DNA of 5,170 nucleotides from Methanosarcinales archaeon (GTDB lineage: Archaea; Halobacteriota; Syntropharchaeia; Alkanophagales; Methanospirareceae). Where the stretch lies: assembly GCA_009618475.1 (NCBI GenBank), contig WJOV01000027.1, positions 1 through 5,170 of the forward strand, in the 5' to 3' direction. Position 1 is the first letter of the stretch. Each line of letters opens with the position of its first letter. Made by a program: the position numbers and the translations under genes. Positions 1-5,170 of the stretch are shown piece by piece. The notes beneath the pieces were generated by a model. The model saw nothing but the letters and a program-made list of their open reading frames with translations, was not told the origin of the DNA and did not search any database.

Positions 1-8
1 ATTTACAC

Positions 9-1628
9 ATGCTGCCCATAGATACCATTGGAACGCCAAAATTCTATCCGAAACTTACGAGGAAAATGAGCGCTATAAAGCGTCCAAATTTGATCTATCC
101 CGTAAATCAAGACATAGCCGTGCATATATGCCCTGATAAAGAAGATGCGAGGGACTATTACATTCCCATTGAGCCTGTTGTTTTCACTAACATTGATGAG
201 TTGCTTGAAGAGGTGGAGAAAAGAATAGCGGTACTGGTGGATAAATACGAGGAGCCGGAAAACGAGGAGCAGAGAAGGGTCATTCTTGAGAGCTGCATAG
301 ATGAGGTGTGCGAAATAAAAACAGAGCTTAATGGCGGTAATAGTAAAGGGACTGGAAAGACTAACGTCCAGAAGTATATATCCAAATTCTGGGGTGGTGG
401 TGGTGGTGAAAAAATATCCGTAACGCCTTTCGAGCTTAAGGCGATAAAATACCTTATGATATGGGATAAAGTGGGATTAGGCGTTTTGGAGCCTTTTATG
501 AATGACCCGAACATCGAGGATATATCCTGCTCCGGGTTAGGGTACATATTCATAGAGCATAAGATATTCGAGTCGTTGAAATCACCGGTAAAGTTTGAAA
601 GTATGGAGGACTTAGACGCATTCGTCATAAAACTGTCTGAGAAGATAGGAAAACCCATTTCTTACTTCAATCCGATTATGGATGCCGTTCTGCCTGACGG
701 TTCACGTATAAACATAATACTTGGAGAAGACATATCGAAGAAAGGGTCGAATTTTACTATACGGAAATTCGCCGAAACGCCTATCAGCGTCCTTCAACTG
801 ATAGAATTTGGCACTATTGATTACATAATGGCAGCGTATTTCTGGCTCGCTATTCGTGAAGGGCTGAATTGTTTCATCGCAGGAGAGACAGCATCAGGAA
901 AAACAACCACAATGAACGCTATAACTACTTTCATCCCTCCCAGGGCGAAGATAGTGTCCATAGAGGAAACCCCGGAGCTACAGGTTCCACATCACAACTG
1001 GATAAGAGAAGTTACAAGACCCGTGCAGGGTAAGGGAGAAGGAGAAGGTTCGAGAGTAGAAATGTTCGACCTGCTGAAGGCTGCCTTGAGACAGCGCCCG
1101 AACGAGATAATCGTGGGTGAGATACGCGGAGCGGAGGGGCTGATAGTATTCCAGGGAATGCAGACCGGACATCCCGCCATGTCCACGTTCCACGCCGCAA
1201 ACGTCGAGAAACTCATTCAAAGGATAACTGGATCCCCCATAAATGTCCCAAAGACCTATCTGGACAACTTGAATTTCGTTATCATGCAAAATGCAGTGAG
1301 AGGTCCCGAAGGTAGAATGATGAGAAGAGTAACGAGCGTAAGTGAACTATTAGGATATGACTCTTATACCGAATCTTTCTCTACTATCGAAGTTTTCAGG
1401 TGGAATCCGGAAAATGACACCTTTGAATTCACCGGAAACCTGAATTCGTATCTGCTGGAGCAAGTAATAGCAGTGAAAAAAGGAATTCCCGCAGGTAAAG
1501 TGCGAAGGATATATAAGGAACTGGAGAAGCGAGCGAGGATACTGAAGAAAATACACGATTCCGGAGTTACGGGCTTCTACGAGCTCTTCGCCGTAATATC
1601 CAAGATGGAAGGAGAGGGAGTGTTGTAA
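9..1628 (+). CDS. Archaeal type IV pilus/archaellum-like secretion ATPase (FlaI/TadA, GspE/VirB11 superfamily)
   Basis: This is a cytoplasmic hexameric ATPase of the type II/IV secretion superfamily, which powers assembly or secretion of pilin-like subunits through a FlaJ/TadC platform. Visible in the 539 aa are: an archaeal-type N-terminal domain with the phrase YYIPIEP near residue 50; a five-glycine linker (129-133); Walker A GETASGKTT (292-300, catalytic K298); an Asp-box-like IVSIEETPEL (315-324); a Walker B stretch RPNEIIVGEIR (363-373, E371); and a His box with H388 and H395 (GHPAMSTFHA). The C-terminal ~60 residues are helical and charged, as in archaeal FlaI-like proteins. Length fits the family. 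The first ATG is at 9, but the frame stays open to the window edge, so the true start may lie to the left; the ATG at 66 has a GAGG only 3 nt away and is less likely. The stop is 1 nt before the platform gene, indicating an operon. Whether it serves an archaellum, adhesive pilus or another filament cannot be decided from this gene alone. Confidence 0.93.
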   Translation: MLPIDTIGTPKFYPKLTRKMSAIKRPNLIYPVNQDIAVHICPDKEDARDYYIPIEPVVFTNIDELLEEVEKRIAVLVDKYEEPENEEQRRVILESCIDEVCEIKTELNGGNSKGTGKTNVQKYISKFWGGGGGEKISVTPFELKAIKYLMIWDKVGLGVLEPFMNDPNIEDISCSGLGYIFIEHKIFESLKSPVKFESMEDLDAFVIKLSEKIGKPISYFNPIMDAVLPDGSRINIILGEDISKKGSNFTIRKFAETPISVLQLIEFGTIDYIMAAYFWLAIREGLNCFIAGETASGKTTTMNAITTFIPPRAKIVSIEETPELQVPHHNWIREVTRPVQGKGEGEGSRVEMFDLLKAALRQRPNEIIVGEIRGAEGLIVFQGMQTGHPAMSTFHAANVEKLIQRITGSPINVPKTYLDNLNFVIMQNAVRGPEGRMMRRVTSVSELLGYDSYTESFSTIEVFRWNPENDTFEFTGNLNSYLLEQVIAVKKGIPAGKVRRIYKELEKRARILKKIHDSGVTGFYELFAVISKMEGEGVL

Positions 1629-1629
1629 A

Positions 1630-1827
1630 ATGGAAACTGCAAAGCTCAAATCGAAAAAAAAGAAAATAAATATGGATATTGCGGGTCAAATAAAAGAGGA
1701 GCAGGCAATTATGCTTGACCTTCTTAGCTTACTCACCTATATGTCATCCATTGCAACATCGAATGTAAGCAGGGATAAGATCTTCGAGCTTGCGGCTGAA
1801 CAAGAGGAATTACGGCTAAATCAGTGA
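1630..1827 (+). CDS. N-terminal piece of the FlaJ/TadC-like platform protein (65 aa)
   Basis: This is the head of the platform protein, before the frame break. It opens with a Lys-rich stretch (residues 7-13) followed by a helical segment with MLDLLSLLTYMSSIATSNVS, which resembles the start of archaeal FlaJ/TadC proteins. The ATG sits 1 nt after the ATPase stop. A purine-rich GGAGAGGGAG (1611-1620) inside the end of the ATPase gene serves as ribosome binding site at about 9 nt, which supports 1630 as the start rather than the ATG at 1671. The frame ends at TGA 1825-1827, overlapping the GTG of the next frame. By itself it has no membrane helix and would be too short to act as a platform; it could be a genuine small protein only if the split is natural. 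Confidence 0.65.
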   Translation: METAKLKSKKKKINMDIAGQIKEEQAIMLDLLSLLTYMSSIATSNVSRDKIFELAAEQEELRLNQ

Positions 1828-3176
1828 AAAAAATACATCAGTTAGCGTCGAATTACGGCTATAATTATGCGAGGGCGAGCAAATTGATTGCGGAAGAGGC
1901 GCATCATCCTGCTCTCCGCGACTTCCTTATCAGGCTCTCGAACGCATTAGGGCTGGGAGAGGAGGAAGAGAAATTCTTCCGTGGCGAAACGGAAAGAATG
2001 GTAGAAGTGTACACAAATAAATATCTGAGCGACGTAGAAACACTGAAGAAGTGGACGGATGGATATGCTGCGCTGCTCGTCTCGGTAATACTGGTCATTT
2101 CCGTATTCCTCATAAGCACCATGCTGTTCAACATGGGCGATACGTTTACCATGTCGGTTTTAGCAGGCGTTTTATTTTCCTTCGTTTGTTTTTTCGGTGT
2201 TTATGTGCTATACAGGTCAGCACCTTACGAGGTAACGGGGCATTCACTGGAAATAAAATCAAAGGAGCAGGAATTGGCGAGAAAGATATGCATGATTATT
2301 CTGCCCACGACCCTTATTACATCGCTTATTTTAGTAGTGATAGGCGTGGCACACTGGGTTATATTTCTTGTGGTCGCAGCTTTGTTTGCACCGGTAGGCG
2401 TGGTTGGAATGATAAACGAAAAGAAGATAGAACAAAAGGACTATGATATATCAACATTTTTAAAGAGCCTTGGTACTACTGCTGGAACCGTGGGGGCTAC
2501 GCTTGCCGTGGCACTGGAGCATCTCGATAAGAAATCCCTTGCTTCGTTAGAAAATAACGCGTTGACGCTGCAGAAACGATTAATTAACGGAATAAATCCG
2601 AAGGTATGCTGGCGTTATTTCATAGGAGAAACGGGGTCCGAATTAATAAACAAATTTACAACCGTGTTCTTAGATGCGGTAAGCCTCGGAGGCAATCAAA
2701 CAAAGATAGGCAAAATAGTTGCTAAATCTTCACTGGGAATAGCCATTTTAAGAACGAAAAGAAAGCTTGTATCCACGGGTTTCATGAATCTTGTAATACC
2801 GCTGCATGGGGCGATGTGCGGCGTTCTCATGTTCATATACCGGATAATGTTTACGTTCAGTAATTCAGTAGCAGAGATGATGGCGGAGCATTCAACAGAG
2901 GTCGGAGGAGCATCGACGGGAAGTATGCCGATGGGCATGGGGTTCTTTAATATCGGCAACGTCGGTGACCTCGATTACCTCGGAAATTACGTGACTATTA
3001 TTATCCTCGTACTAACGGTTGCCAACGTGTTTGCGACGAAGTTCGCAACCGGTGGTAGCAATTACACGCTATTCTTCTACGCTTCTATTTTATTCGCCGT
3101 CTCCGCTGTCGTTTTGTTCGCAATCCCAATAATGGCCGATAGCATTTTCGGAATGCAAATGGGTGCTGGTGGATAA
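1824..3176 (+). CDS. FlaJ/TadC-like type IV pilus/archaellum membrane platform protein, main part (450 aa)
   Basis: This is the inner-membrane core on which the upstream ATPase acts, of the T2SSF (GspF/FlaJ/TadC) family. By eye, about seven membrane helices lie near residues 82-104, 108-131, 155-176, 177-196, 320-342, 388-406 and 414-437. A cytoplasmic helical region of T2SSF type (about 207-315), with a Gly/Thr-rich entry (LGTTAGTVG), sits between helices four and five. Residues 1-75 are a soluble helical part that normally follows an N-terminal segment encoded here in another frame. The nominal start is GTG 1824, overlapping the preceding TGA. The only upstream GAGG (1804-1807) is 16 nt away, too far for a good ribosome binding site, so independent initiation looks weak and re-initiation or fusion with the head is more likely. 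The family call is strong; the exact filament is unknown. Confidence 0.88.
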   Translation: MKKIHQLASNYGYNYARASKLIAEEAHHPALRDFLIRLSNALGLGEEEEKFFRGETERMVEVYTNKYLSDVETLKKWTDGYAALLVSVILVISVFLISTMLFNMGDTFTMSVLAGVLFSFVCFFGVYVLYRSAPYEVTGHSLEIKSKEQELARKICMIILPTTLITSLILVVIGVAHWVIFLVVAALFAPVGVVGMINEKKIEQKDYDISTFLKSLGTTAGTVGATLAVALEHLDKKSLASLENNALTLQKRLINGINPKVCWRYFIGETGSELINKFTTVFLDAVSLGGNQTKIGKIVAKSSLGIAILRTKRKLVSTGFMNLVIPLHGAMCGVLMFIYRIMFTFSNSVAEMMAEHSTEVGGASTGSMPMGMGFFNIGNVGDLDYLGNYVTIIILVLTVANVFATKFATGGSNYTLFFYASILFAVSAVVLFAIPIMADSIFGMQMGAGG

Positions 3177-3182
3177 GAAAAA

Positions 3183-3198
3183 GAAAGAAAGAAAGAAA
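3183..3198 (+). repeat. Tetranucleotide tract (GAAA)4
   Basis: Four exact GAAA units lie within a 23-nt purine-only spacer between the platform stop and the Shine-Dalgarno of the acidic gene. It is slippage-prone in principle. Being upstream of the ribosome binding site, a change in copy number would not alter SD-to-start spacing. Confidence 0.8.
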
Positions 3199-3204
3199 AG
3201 GAGG
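3199..3204 (+). promoter_or_regulatory. Strong Shine-Dalgarno AGGAGG for the acidic protein gene
   Basis: A full AGGAGG sits 8 nt before the ATG at 3213, fixing that start. With the 36-nt gap after the platform gene and no TATA-like sequence between them, it suggests translation from the same pilus-operon transcript. Confidence 0.85.
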
Positions 3205-3212
3205 AACGTAAA

Positions 3213-3683
3213 ATGGAAGATTTAAAAAAGAATGGGGATGTGAGTAAGGAGCAGGATATTGGACTTCCATCTTCGGATCCGGAAGAGAAAAAGGAAAAGG
3301 AAAAGGGCGAAGGGACAGGTATGGAAGCCAATACAGAAGGTGCAGAAACATTCGAGGATTTCGATAAGGAAAAAGAGAAAGTAGGGGAATGGTGGTTACA
3401 GAAAGGAGTGGAAGAGGAAGTAGAAGAGGAACCGGAAGAAGAGGAGGACTATGAAGAGGAGGCAGAGGGAGAGAGCGGAGAGGATAAGGATGATTTGATA
3501 TACAGTTTGAGAGAAGAGGACGAGGAGGACGAGCTGGACGTGGCGCTGAAGAACGCGATGGACGCGATGGGGGACGTGAGTGCAGAGGAATTATTAGAAT
3601 TGAGCGAAACGGCTTTGCGTGAGATGGTGCGAGAGGGAGAAACGGAAGAAACGGAAGAAATGGAAGGAGAGAAGAGCGAATGA
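3213..3683 (+). CDS. Highly acidic Glu-rich protein of the pilus-like operon, function unknown
   Basis: I do not recognise a family. The 156 aa contain 49 Glu and 15 Asp (41% acidic) against 14 Lys and 3 Arg, a net charge of about -47. There is no signal peptide or membrane segment, so it should be cytoplasmic. Residues 1-95 look disordered, with a Glu tract around 67-90 and a lone aromatic pair (EWW, 59-61). Residues about 107-140 are less biased and look like an amphipathic helical hairpin (ELDVALKNAMDAMGDVS, then SAEELLELSETALREMV) that could be a binding module. The start is fixed by the AGGAGG 8 nt upstream. Position as third gene after ATPase and platform suggests a soluble accessory factor of that machine, which is inference. 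The low-complexity Glu tract makes distant similarity easy to overread. Confidence 0.75.
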   Translation: MEDLKKNGDVSKEQDIGLPSSDPEEKKEKEKGEGTGMEANTEGAETFEDFDKEKEKVGEWWLQKGVEEEVEEEPEEEEDYEEEAEGESGEDKDDLIYSLREEDEEDELDVALKNAMDAMGDVSAEELLELSETALREMVREGETEETEEMEGEKSE

Positions 3684-3754
3684 GATGATTGGCAGCGGGT
3701 TATCATTCAAAAAAATTGCTGATGACTGCAAAAATAATTAAAGTGAATGTAAGT

Positions 3755-3762
3755 TTTTTATA
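3755..3762 (+). promoter_or_regulatory. Archaeal TATA box upstream of the response regulator
   Basis: TTTTTATA lies 32 nt before the ATG at 3795. With the usual archaeal spacing of about 25 nt, transcription would begin near 3783-3788, leaving a leader of only about 7-12 nt. No Shine-Dalgarno precedes the ATG, which fits a nearly leaderless mRNA and contrasts with the strong SD sites of the genes inside operons. The T6 run overlapping the box (3754-3759) might also end the upstream pilus transcript. Confidence 0.65.
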
Positions 3763-3794
3763 CTCCGCTTGCAAACATAATTAGAAGTAGTAAC

Positions 3795-4652
3795 ATGGTA
3801 GAGGATATTAAGCATGGAGATTCAAACTCTAAGCCGATAAGGATTTTGCACGTGGAAGATGAGAAGGGTGCACTTGAGATAACGAAATTGTTTTTGAAAA
3901 GGAAGGGCTATGACAATTTTAAAATCACGCAAGTTTTATCCGCAGAGCAGGCATTGGAAAAACTGGAATATGAACCTTTTGACGTCATCCTTTCAGATTA
4001 CAAGATGCCGAGAATGAACGGGCTCGAATTTCTGGAAGAGCTGAGGAACAAAGGAAACGAGGTTCCTTTTATTATCTTCACCGGGAAAGGAGAAGAGAAG
4101 GTGGCGATGGAGGCATTAAATAAAGGGGCGAATAGATATATCAAGAAGGATGGTAACCCCGCCGTTCTATTTGATACGCTGGGGCAGCATATCCTGGAGG
4201 TGGTAGCGGAGAGGACGAAGCACAAAGACGCCAATATATCCCAATTTATGTCCCAACTTCTCGAACAGGATGCGAAAATAAAAAAGTTGATGAAGAGTAA
4301 TCGCAAACTTAGTGAGGCATTGGAGTATTTGTATAGCTCACCGCGGACAATGCTCACACCGGAGGAATTAAGACGGATGCCACAACTTCAAGAAAGTGAG
4401 ATATACGCCTATCTTAAGGAACACCTGGATATAATCATATTGGGACTCCTTGCGGACCCAATGGGTGAAAACGATTATGGTTATAATTATAAGTCAATGA
4501 GTGAACGGGAAATAGTAAAAGAAATTCACCGCAAATTTGACGTCCGGGTCGAGCCGGAGATGCTACGCATTCCCCTGGATGAGTTAAAAAGAAAGGGTAT
4601 AATAACGGATATATCAGGAAAACTGGCAATCACGCCGTTCCATTTGAGATGA
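3795..4652 (+). CDS. Response regulator: receiver domain, coiled coil and probable winged-helix C-terminus
   Basis: This 285-aa protein is a two-component regulator. The receiver domain (about 15-137) has the complete phosphorylation pocket: acidic E21/D22 (ILHVEDE), phospho-acceptor D68 (VILSDYKMP), T96 (FIIFTGKG) and K117 (YIKKDG). A charged helical stretch (about 138-180) is probably a coiled-coil linker or dimerisation segment. Residues about 186-285 form a separate domain whose last 55 residues (from SEREIVKEIHRKF through LDELKRKGIITDISG) have the helix-helix-strand pattern of a winged helix, so DNA binding is plausible but unproved. I do not recognise this output domain as a named family. 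The gene has its own TATA promoter and is followed 23 nt later by a small membrane protein gene. No histidine kinase is in the window, so the input signal is unknown; a link to the pilus-like operon is suggested only by proximity. Confidence 0.9.
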   Translation: MVEDIKHGDSNSKPIRILHVEDEKGALEITKLFLKRKGYDNFKITQVLSAEQALEKLEYEPFDVILSDYKMPRMNGLEFLEELRNKGNEVPFIIFTGKGEEKVAMEALNKGANRYIKKDGNPAVLFDTLGQHILEVVAERTKHKDANISQFMSQLLEQDAKIKKLMKSNRKLSEALEYLYSSPRTMLTPEELRRMPQLQESEIYAYLKEHLDIIILGLLADPMGENDYGYNYKSMSEREIVKEIHRKFDVRVEPEMLRIPLDELKRKGIITDISGKLAITPFHLR

Positions 4653-4661
4653 AAAAAAAAT

Positions 4662-4670
4662 AGGAGGTGA
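4662..4670 (+). promoter_or_regulatory. Near-perfect Shine-Dalgarno AGGAGGTGA deciding the start of the small membrane protein
   Basis: The 9-mer matches the complement of the 16S rRNA 3' end (TCACCTCC). It contains the in-frame GTG at 4667, so that GTG is part of the ribosome binding site and not the start. The start is the ATG at 4676, 5 nt after the motif. Confidence 0.85.
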
Positions 4671-4675
4671 TAAAA

Positions 4676-4882
4676 ATGGTGAAAGACGTATTCTCGTTTG
4701 CGCTTGTAACAGCAGGCCTCTTATCATTACTCATCGGATTCTGGGGTATTCACGTGACGGCAACGATAGTCGGGCATTTTAGCGACTCGACGGCTTTATT
4801 CTGGAACGTCATATTATTTGCAGCACTTATATCCGCAGGCGGTATTGCAATTGGCTATGTAGTGGGCAAAAGACACGCGTAA
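4676..4882 (+). CDS. Small two-helix membrane protein, function unknown (68 aa)
   Basis: I do not recognise a family. The protein starts MVKDVFSFALV and has two clear membrane helices, about residues 6-33 and 40-64. They are joined by a short polar turn (HFSDS), and the protein ends in a basic tail (GKRHA). The second helix carries small-residue spacing (SAGGIAIGYVVG) typical of helix packing. Both ends would be on the same side of the membrane, with the basic tail favouring the cytoplasm. The ATG at 4676 is chosen over the GTG at 4667 because the latter lies inside the Shine-Dalgarno. It starts 23 nt after the response regulator stop with no promoter between them, so it is probably co-transcribed. 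It could be a membrane partner or sensor accessory of that regulator, but nothing in the sequence proves this. Confidence 0.8.
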   Translation: MVKDVFSFALVTAGLLSLLIGFWGIHVTATIVGHFSDSTALFWNVILFAALISAGGIAIGYVVGKRHA

Positions 4883-4885
4883 CAC

Positions 4886-4890
4886 TTTTT
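4886..4890 (+). terminator. Possible archaeal T-run terminator
   Basis: Five Ts come 3 nt after the stop of the small membrane protein. Archaeal RNA polymerase can terminate at short T runs without a hairpin. The inverted repeat that begins at 4901 could reinforce it. Evidence is weak because the region is AT-rich. Confidence 0.3.
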
Positions 4891-4891
4891 A

Positions 4892-4994
4892 AAGTATTTA
4901 TTTACCGCCGAGATCACGGAGAGCGCGGAGATGAGATAACTGATTTTTCTGACTCTCTGTGTTCTCTGCGGGCTCAGCGGTAAACAAGTATTTA
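4892..4994. mobile_element. MITE-like inverted-repeat element (about 4901-4985) with flanking 9-bp direct repeats
   Basis: The arms 4902-4930 and 4955-4983 are inverted repeats matching at 21 of 29 positions, with termini TTTACCGC and GCGGTAAA. An exact direct repeat AAGTATTTA brackets the pair (4892-4900 and 4986-4994), as expected of a target-site duplication. Each arm consists of 9-nt units (left ACCGCCGAG, ATCACGGAG, AGCGCGGAG). Five of the eight arm mismatches would be G-U pairs in RNA, so a transcript could fold well. No transposase is encoded. It could be a non-autonomous element, a structured RNA, or a dispersed palindromic repeat. The 9-bp repeat might be chance in AT-rich DNA. Confidence 0.55.
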
Positions 4995-5009
4995 AAATTT
5001 AAAGACATT

Positions 5010-5108
5010 GATTAACGCAGATTTCACGGATTTATCTCTTTTTGTTATACCGCATTTAACAGGGTTAATTTTTTCATCCGTGTTAATCAGTGTAAATCTG
5101 TGTCTATC
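5010..5108. repeat. Second imperfect inverted repeat built from GATT-type 9-10-nt units
   Basis: The left arm (5010-5032) and right arm (5085-5108) are inverted and match at about 19 of 24 positions with one gap, sharing CAGATTT and, less exactly, CAC-GATT. The units are GATTAACGCA and GATTTCACG on the left; the reverse complement of the right gives GATTTACACT, GATTAACACG and GATGAA. The element begins 15 nt after the first one ends. From memory, similar phrases recur between genes in many environmental genomes, so this looks like a dispersed intergenic repeat rather than a gene. Confidence 0.6.
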
Positions 5109-5143
5109 GGATTGACGGATTTATTGCAAATGTTGTGACTTTA

Positions 5144-5150
5144 TTTTATA
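5144..5150 (+). promoter_or_regulatory. Possible TATA box for a gene starting at or beyond the right edge
   Basis: TTTTATA followed by CTGTCCG resembles the box upstream of the response regulator (TTTTATACTCCG). A start about 25 nt downstream would fall at the window edge, where an ATG occupies 5168-5170. The coding region is not visible, so this rests on the motif alone. Confidence 0.3.
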
Positions 5151-5170
5151 CTGTCCGAAGTTTTTTTATG

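Larger units (their letters stand above)
1630..3176 (+). pseudogene. FlaJ/TadC-like membrane platform gene, split by an apparent -1-type frameshift near 1800-1812
   Basis: The 65-aa frame (1630-1827) and the 450-aa frame (1824-3176) read as one archaeal type IV pilus/archaellum platform protein of about 515 aa. The first frame carries a typical FlaJ opening (DLLSLLTYMSSIATS, then a Phe-Glu-Leu-Ala stretch). The second continues with the usual helical, YGYNYARA-like segment and membrane helices. Read upstream of its GTG, the second frame stays open and gives GITAKSVKKIHQLA, which joins naturally to AAEQE of the first frame. Restoring one base near 1806, for example GAGGGAATT in place of GAGGAATT, fuses the two. 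Possible causes are a sequencing or assembly deletion in a short G run, a true mutation, or a natural split gene coupled by the GTGA overlap. I see no classic slippery heptamer. It is called pseudogene only to mark the broken frame; the two pieces are listed separately. Confidence 0.7.

Noticed and set aside
158..658. Long open frame on the minus strand inside the ATPase gene (166 aa)
   Set aside because: It lies wholly opposite a well-supported ATPase gene, its composition is low-complexity Ser/Pro/Phe, and it has no recognisable motif.
1798..1833. Programmed ribosomal frameshift at a slippery site in the platform gene
   Set aside because: No X-XXY-YYZ heptamer lies in the overlap; the A7 run (1827-1833) is downstream of the stop and cannot rescue the first frame.
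2051..2446. 131-aa + strand frame inside the platform gene
   Set aside because: It overlaps the membrane-helix region of the platform gene in another frame, has atypical composition and lacks a ribosome binding site.
3077..3706. Ser-rich and Phe/Pro-rich minus-strand frames opposite the acidic gene
   Set aside because: Purine-rich GAA/GAG codons on the + strand create stop-free Ser/Phe/Leu frames on the other strand; these are compositional shadows.
3685..3706. Possible terminator hairpin ATGAT/ATCAT after the acidic gene
   Set aside because: The stem is only 5 bp with a 12-nt loop and is followed by an A run, not a T run.
4667..4675. GTG at 4667 as start of the small membrane protein
   Set aside because: The GTG is part of the AGGAGGTGA ribosome binding site; the ATG at 4676 has proper spacing.
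4892..5108. CRISPR array
   Set aside because: Repeat units are 9-10 nt, degenerate and inverted, with no regular spacers and no cas gene in the window.

Overview
The window looks archaeal, probably from a euryarchaeal or methanogen-related anaerobe of the Methanomicrobia/ANME kind. The lineage is inferred, not shown. The pointers are: an archaellum/type IV pilus-like ATPase and membrane-core pair of archaeal type; a TATA-box promoter at about -25 feeding a nearly leaderless gene; strong Shine-Dalgarno sites on genes inside operons; and an N-terminal receiver response regulator of the kind common in methanogens and their relatives. All genes are on the + strand.

Positions 1-3683 form one tight operon segment for a type IV pilus/archaellum-like machine. 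It starts with a FlaI/TadA-like secretion ATPase (9-1628, possibly extending left of the window). One base later comes a FlaJ/TadC-like membrane platform (1630-3176), which is split by an apparent single-base frameshift near 1800-1812 into a 65-aa head and a 450-aa body. Last is a 156-aa protein with 41% Glu+Asp (3213-3683) behind a strong Shine-Dalgarno. ATPase and platform should power assembly or secretion of pilin-like subunits. No pilin or prepilin peptidase lies in the window, so what the machine moves cannot be read here.

Positions 3684-3794 are a short intergenic stretch with a clear TATA box. Positions 3795-4882 form a second unit: a response regulator with an intact phospho-acceptor pocket, a coiled coil and a probable winged-helix C-terminus, followed 23 nt later by a 68-aa protein with two transmembrane helices. 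The partner histidine kinase is not in the window.

Positions 4883-5170 hold no gene. They contain two consecutive imperfect inverted-repeat elements whose arms are built from 9-10-nt sub-units. The first is bracketed by a perfect 9-bp direct repeat resembling a target-site duplication. A second TATA-like box near the right edge may serve a gene beyond the window.

No clearly new multi-gene system is visible. The points most worth a second look are the frameshifted platform gene, the acidic third gene of the pilus-like operon, the response regulator/small membrane protein pair, and the MITE-like repeat pair.
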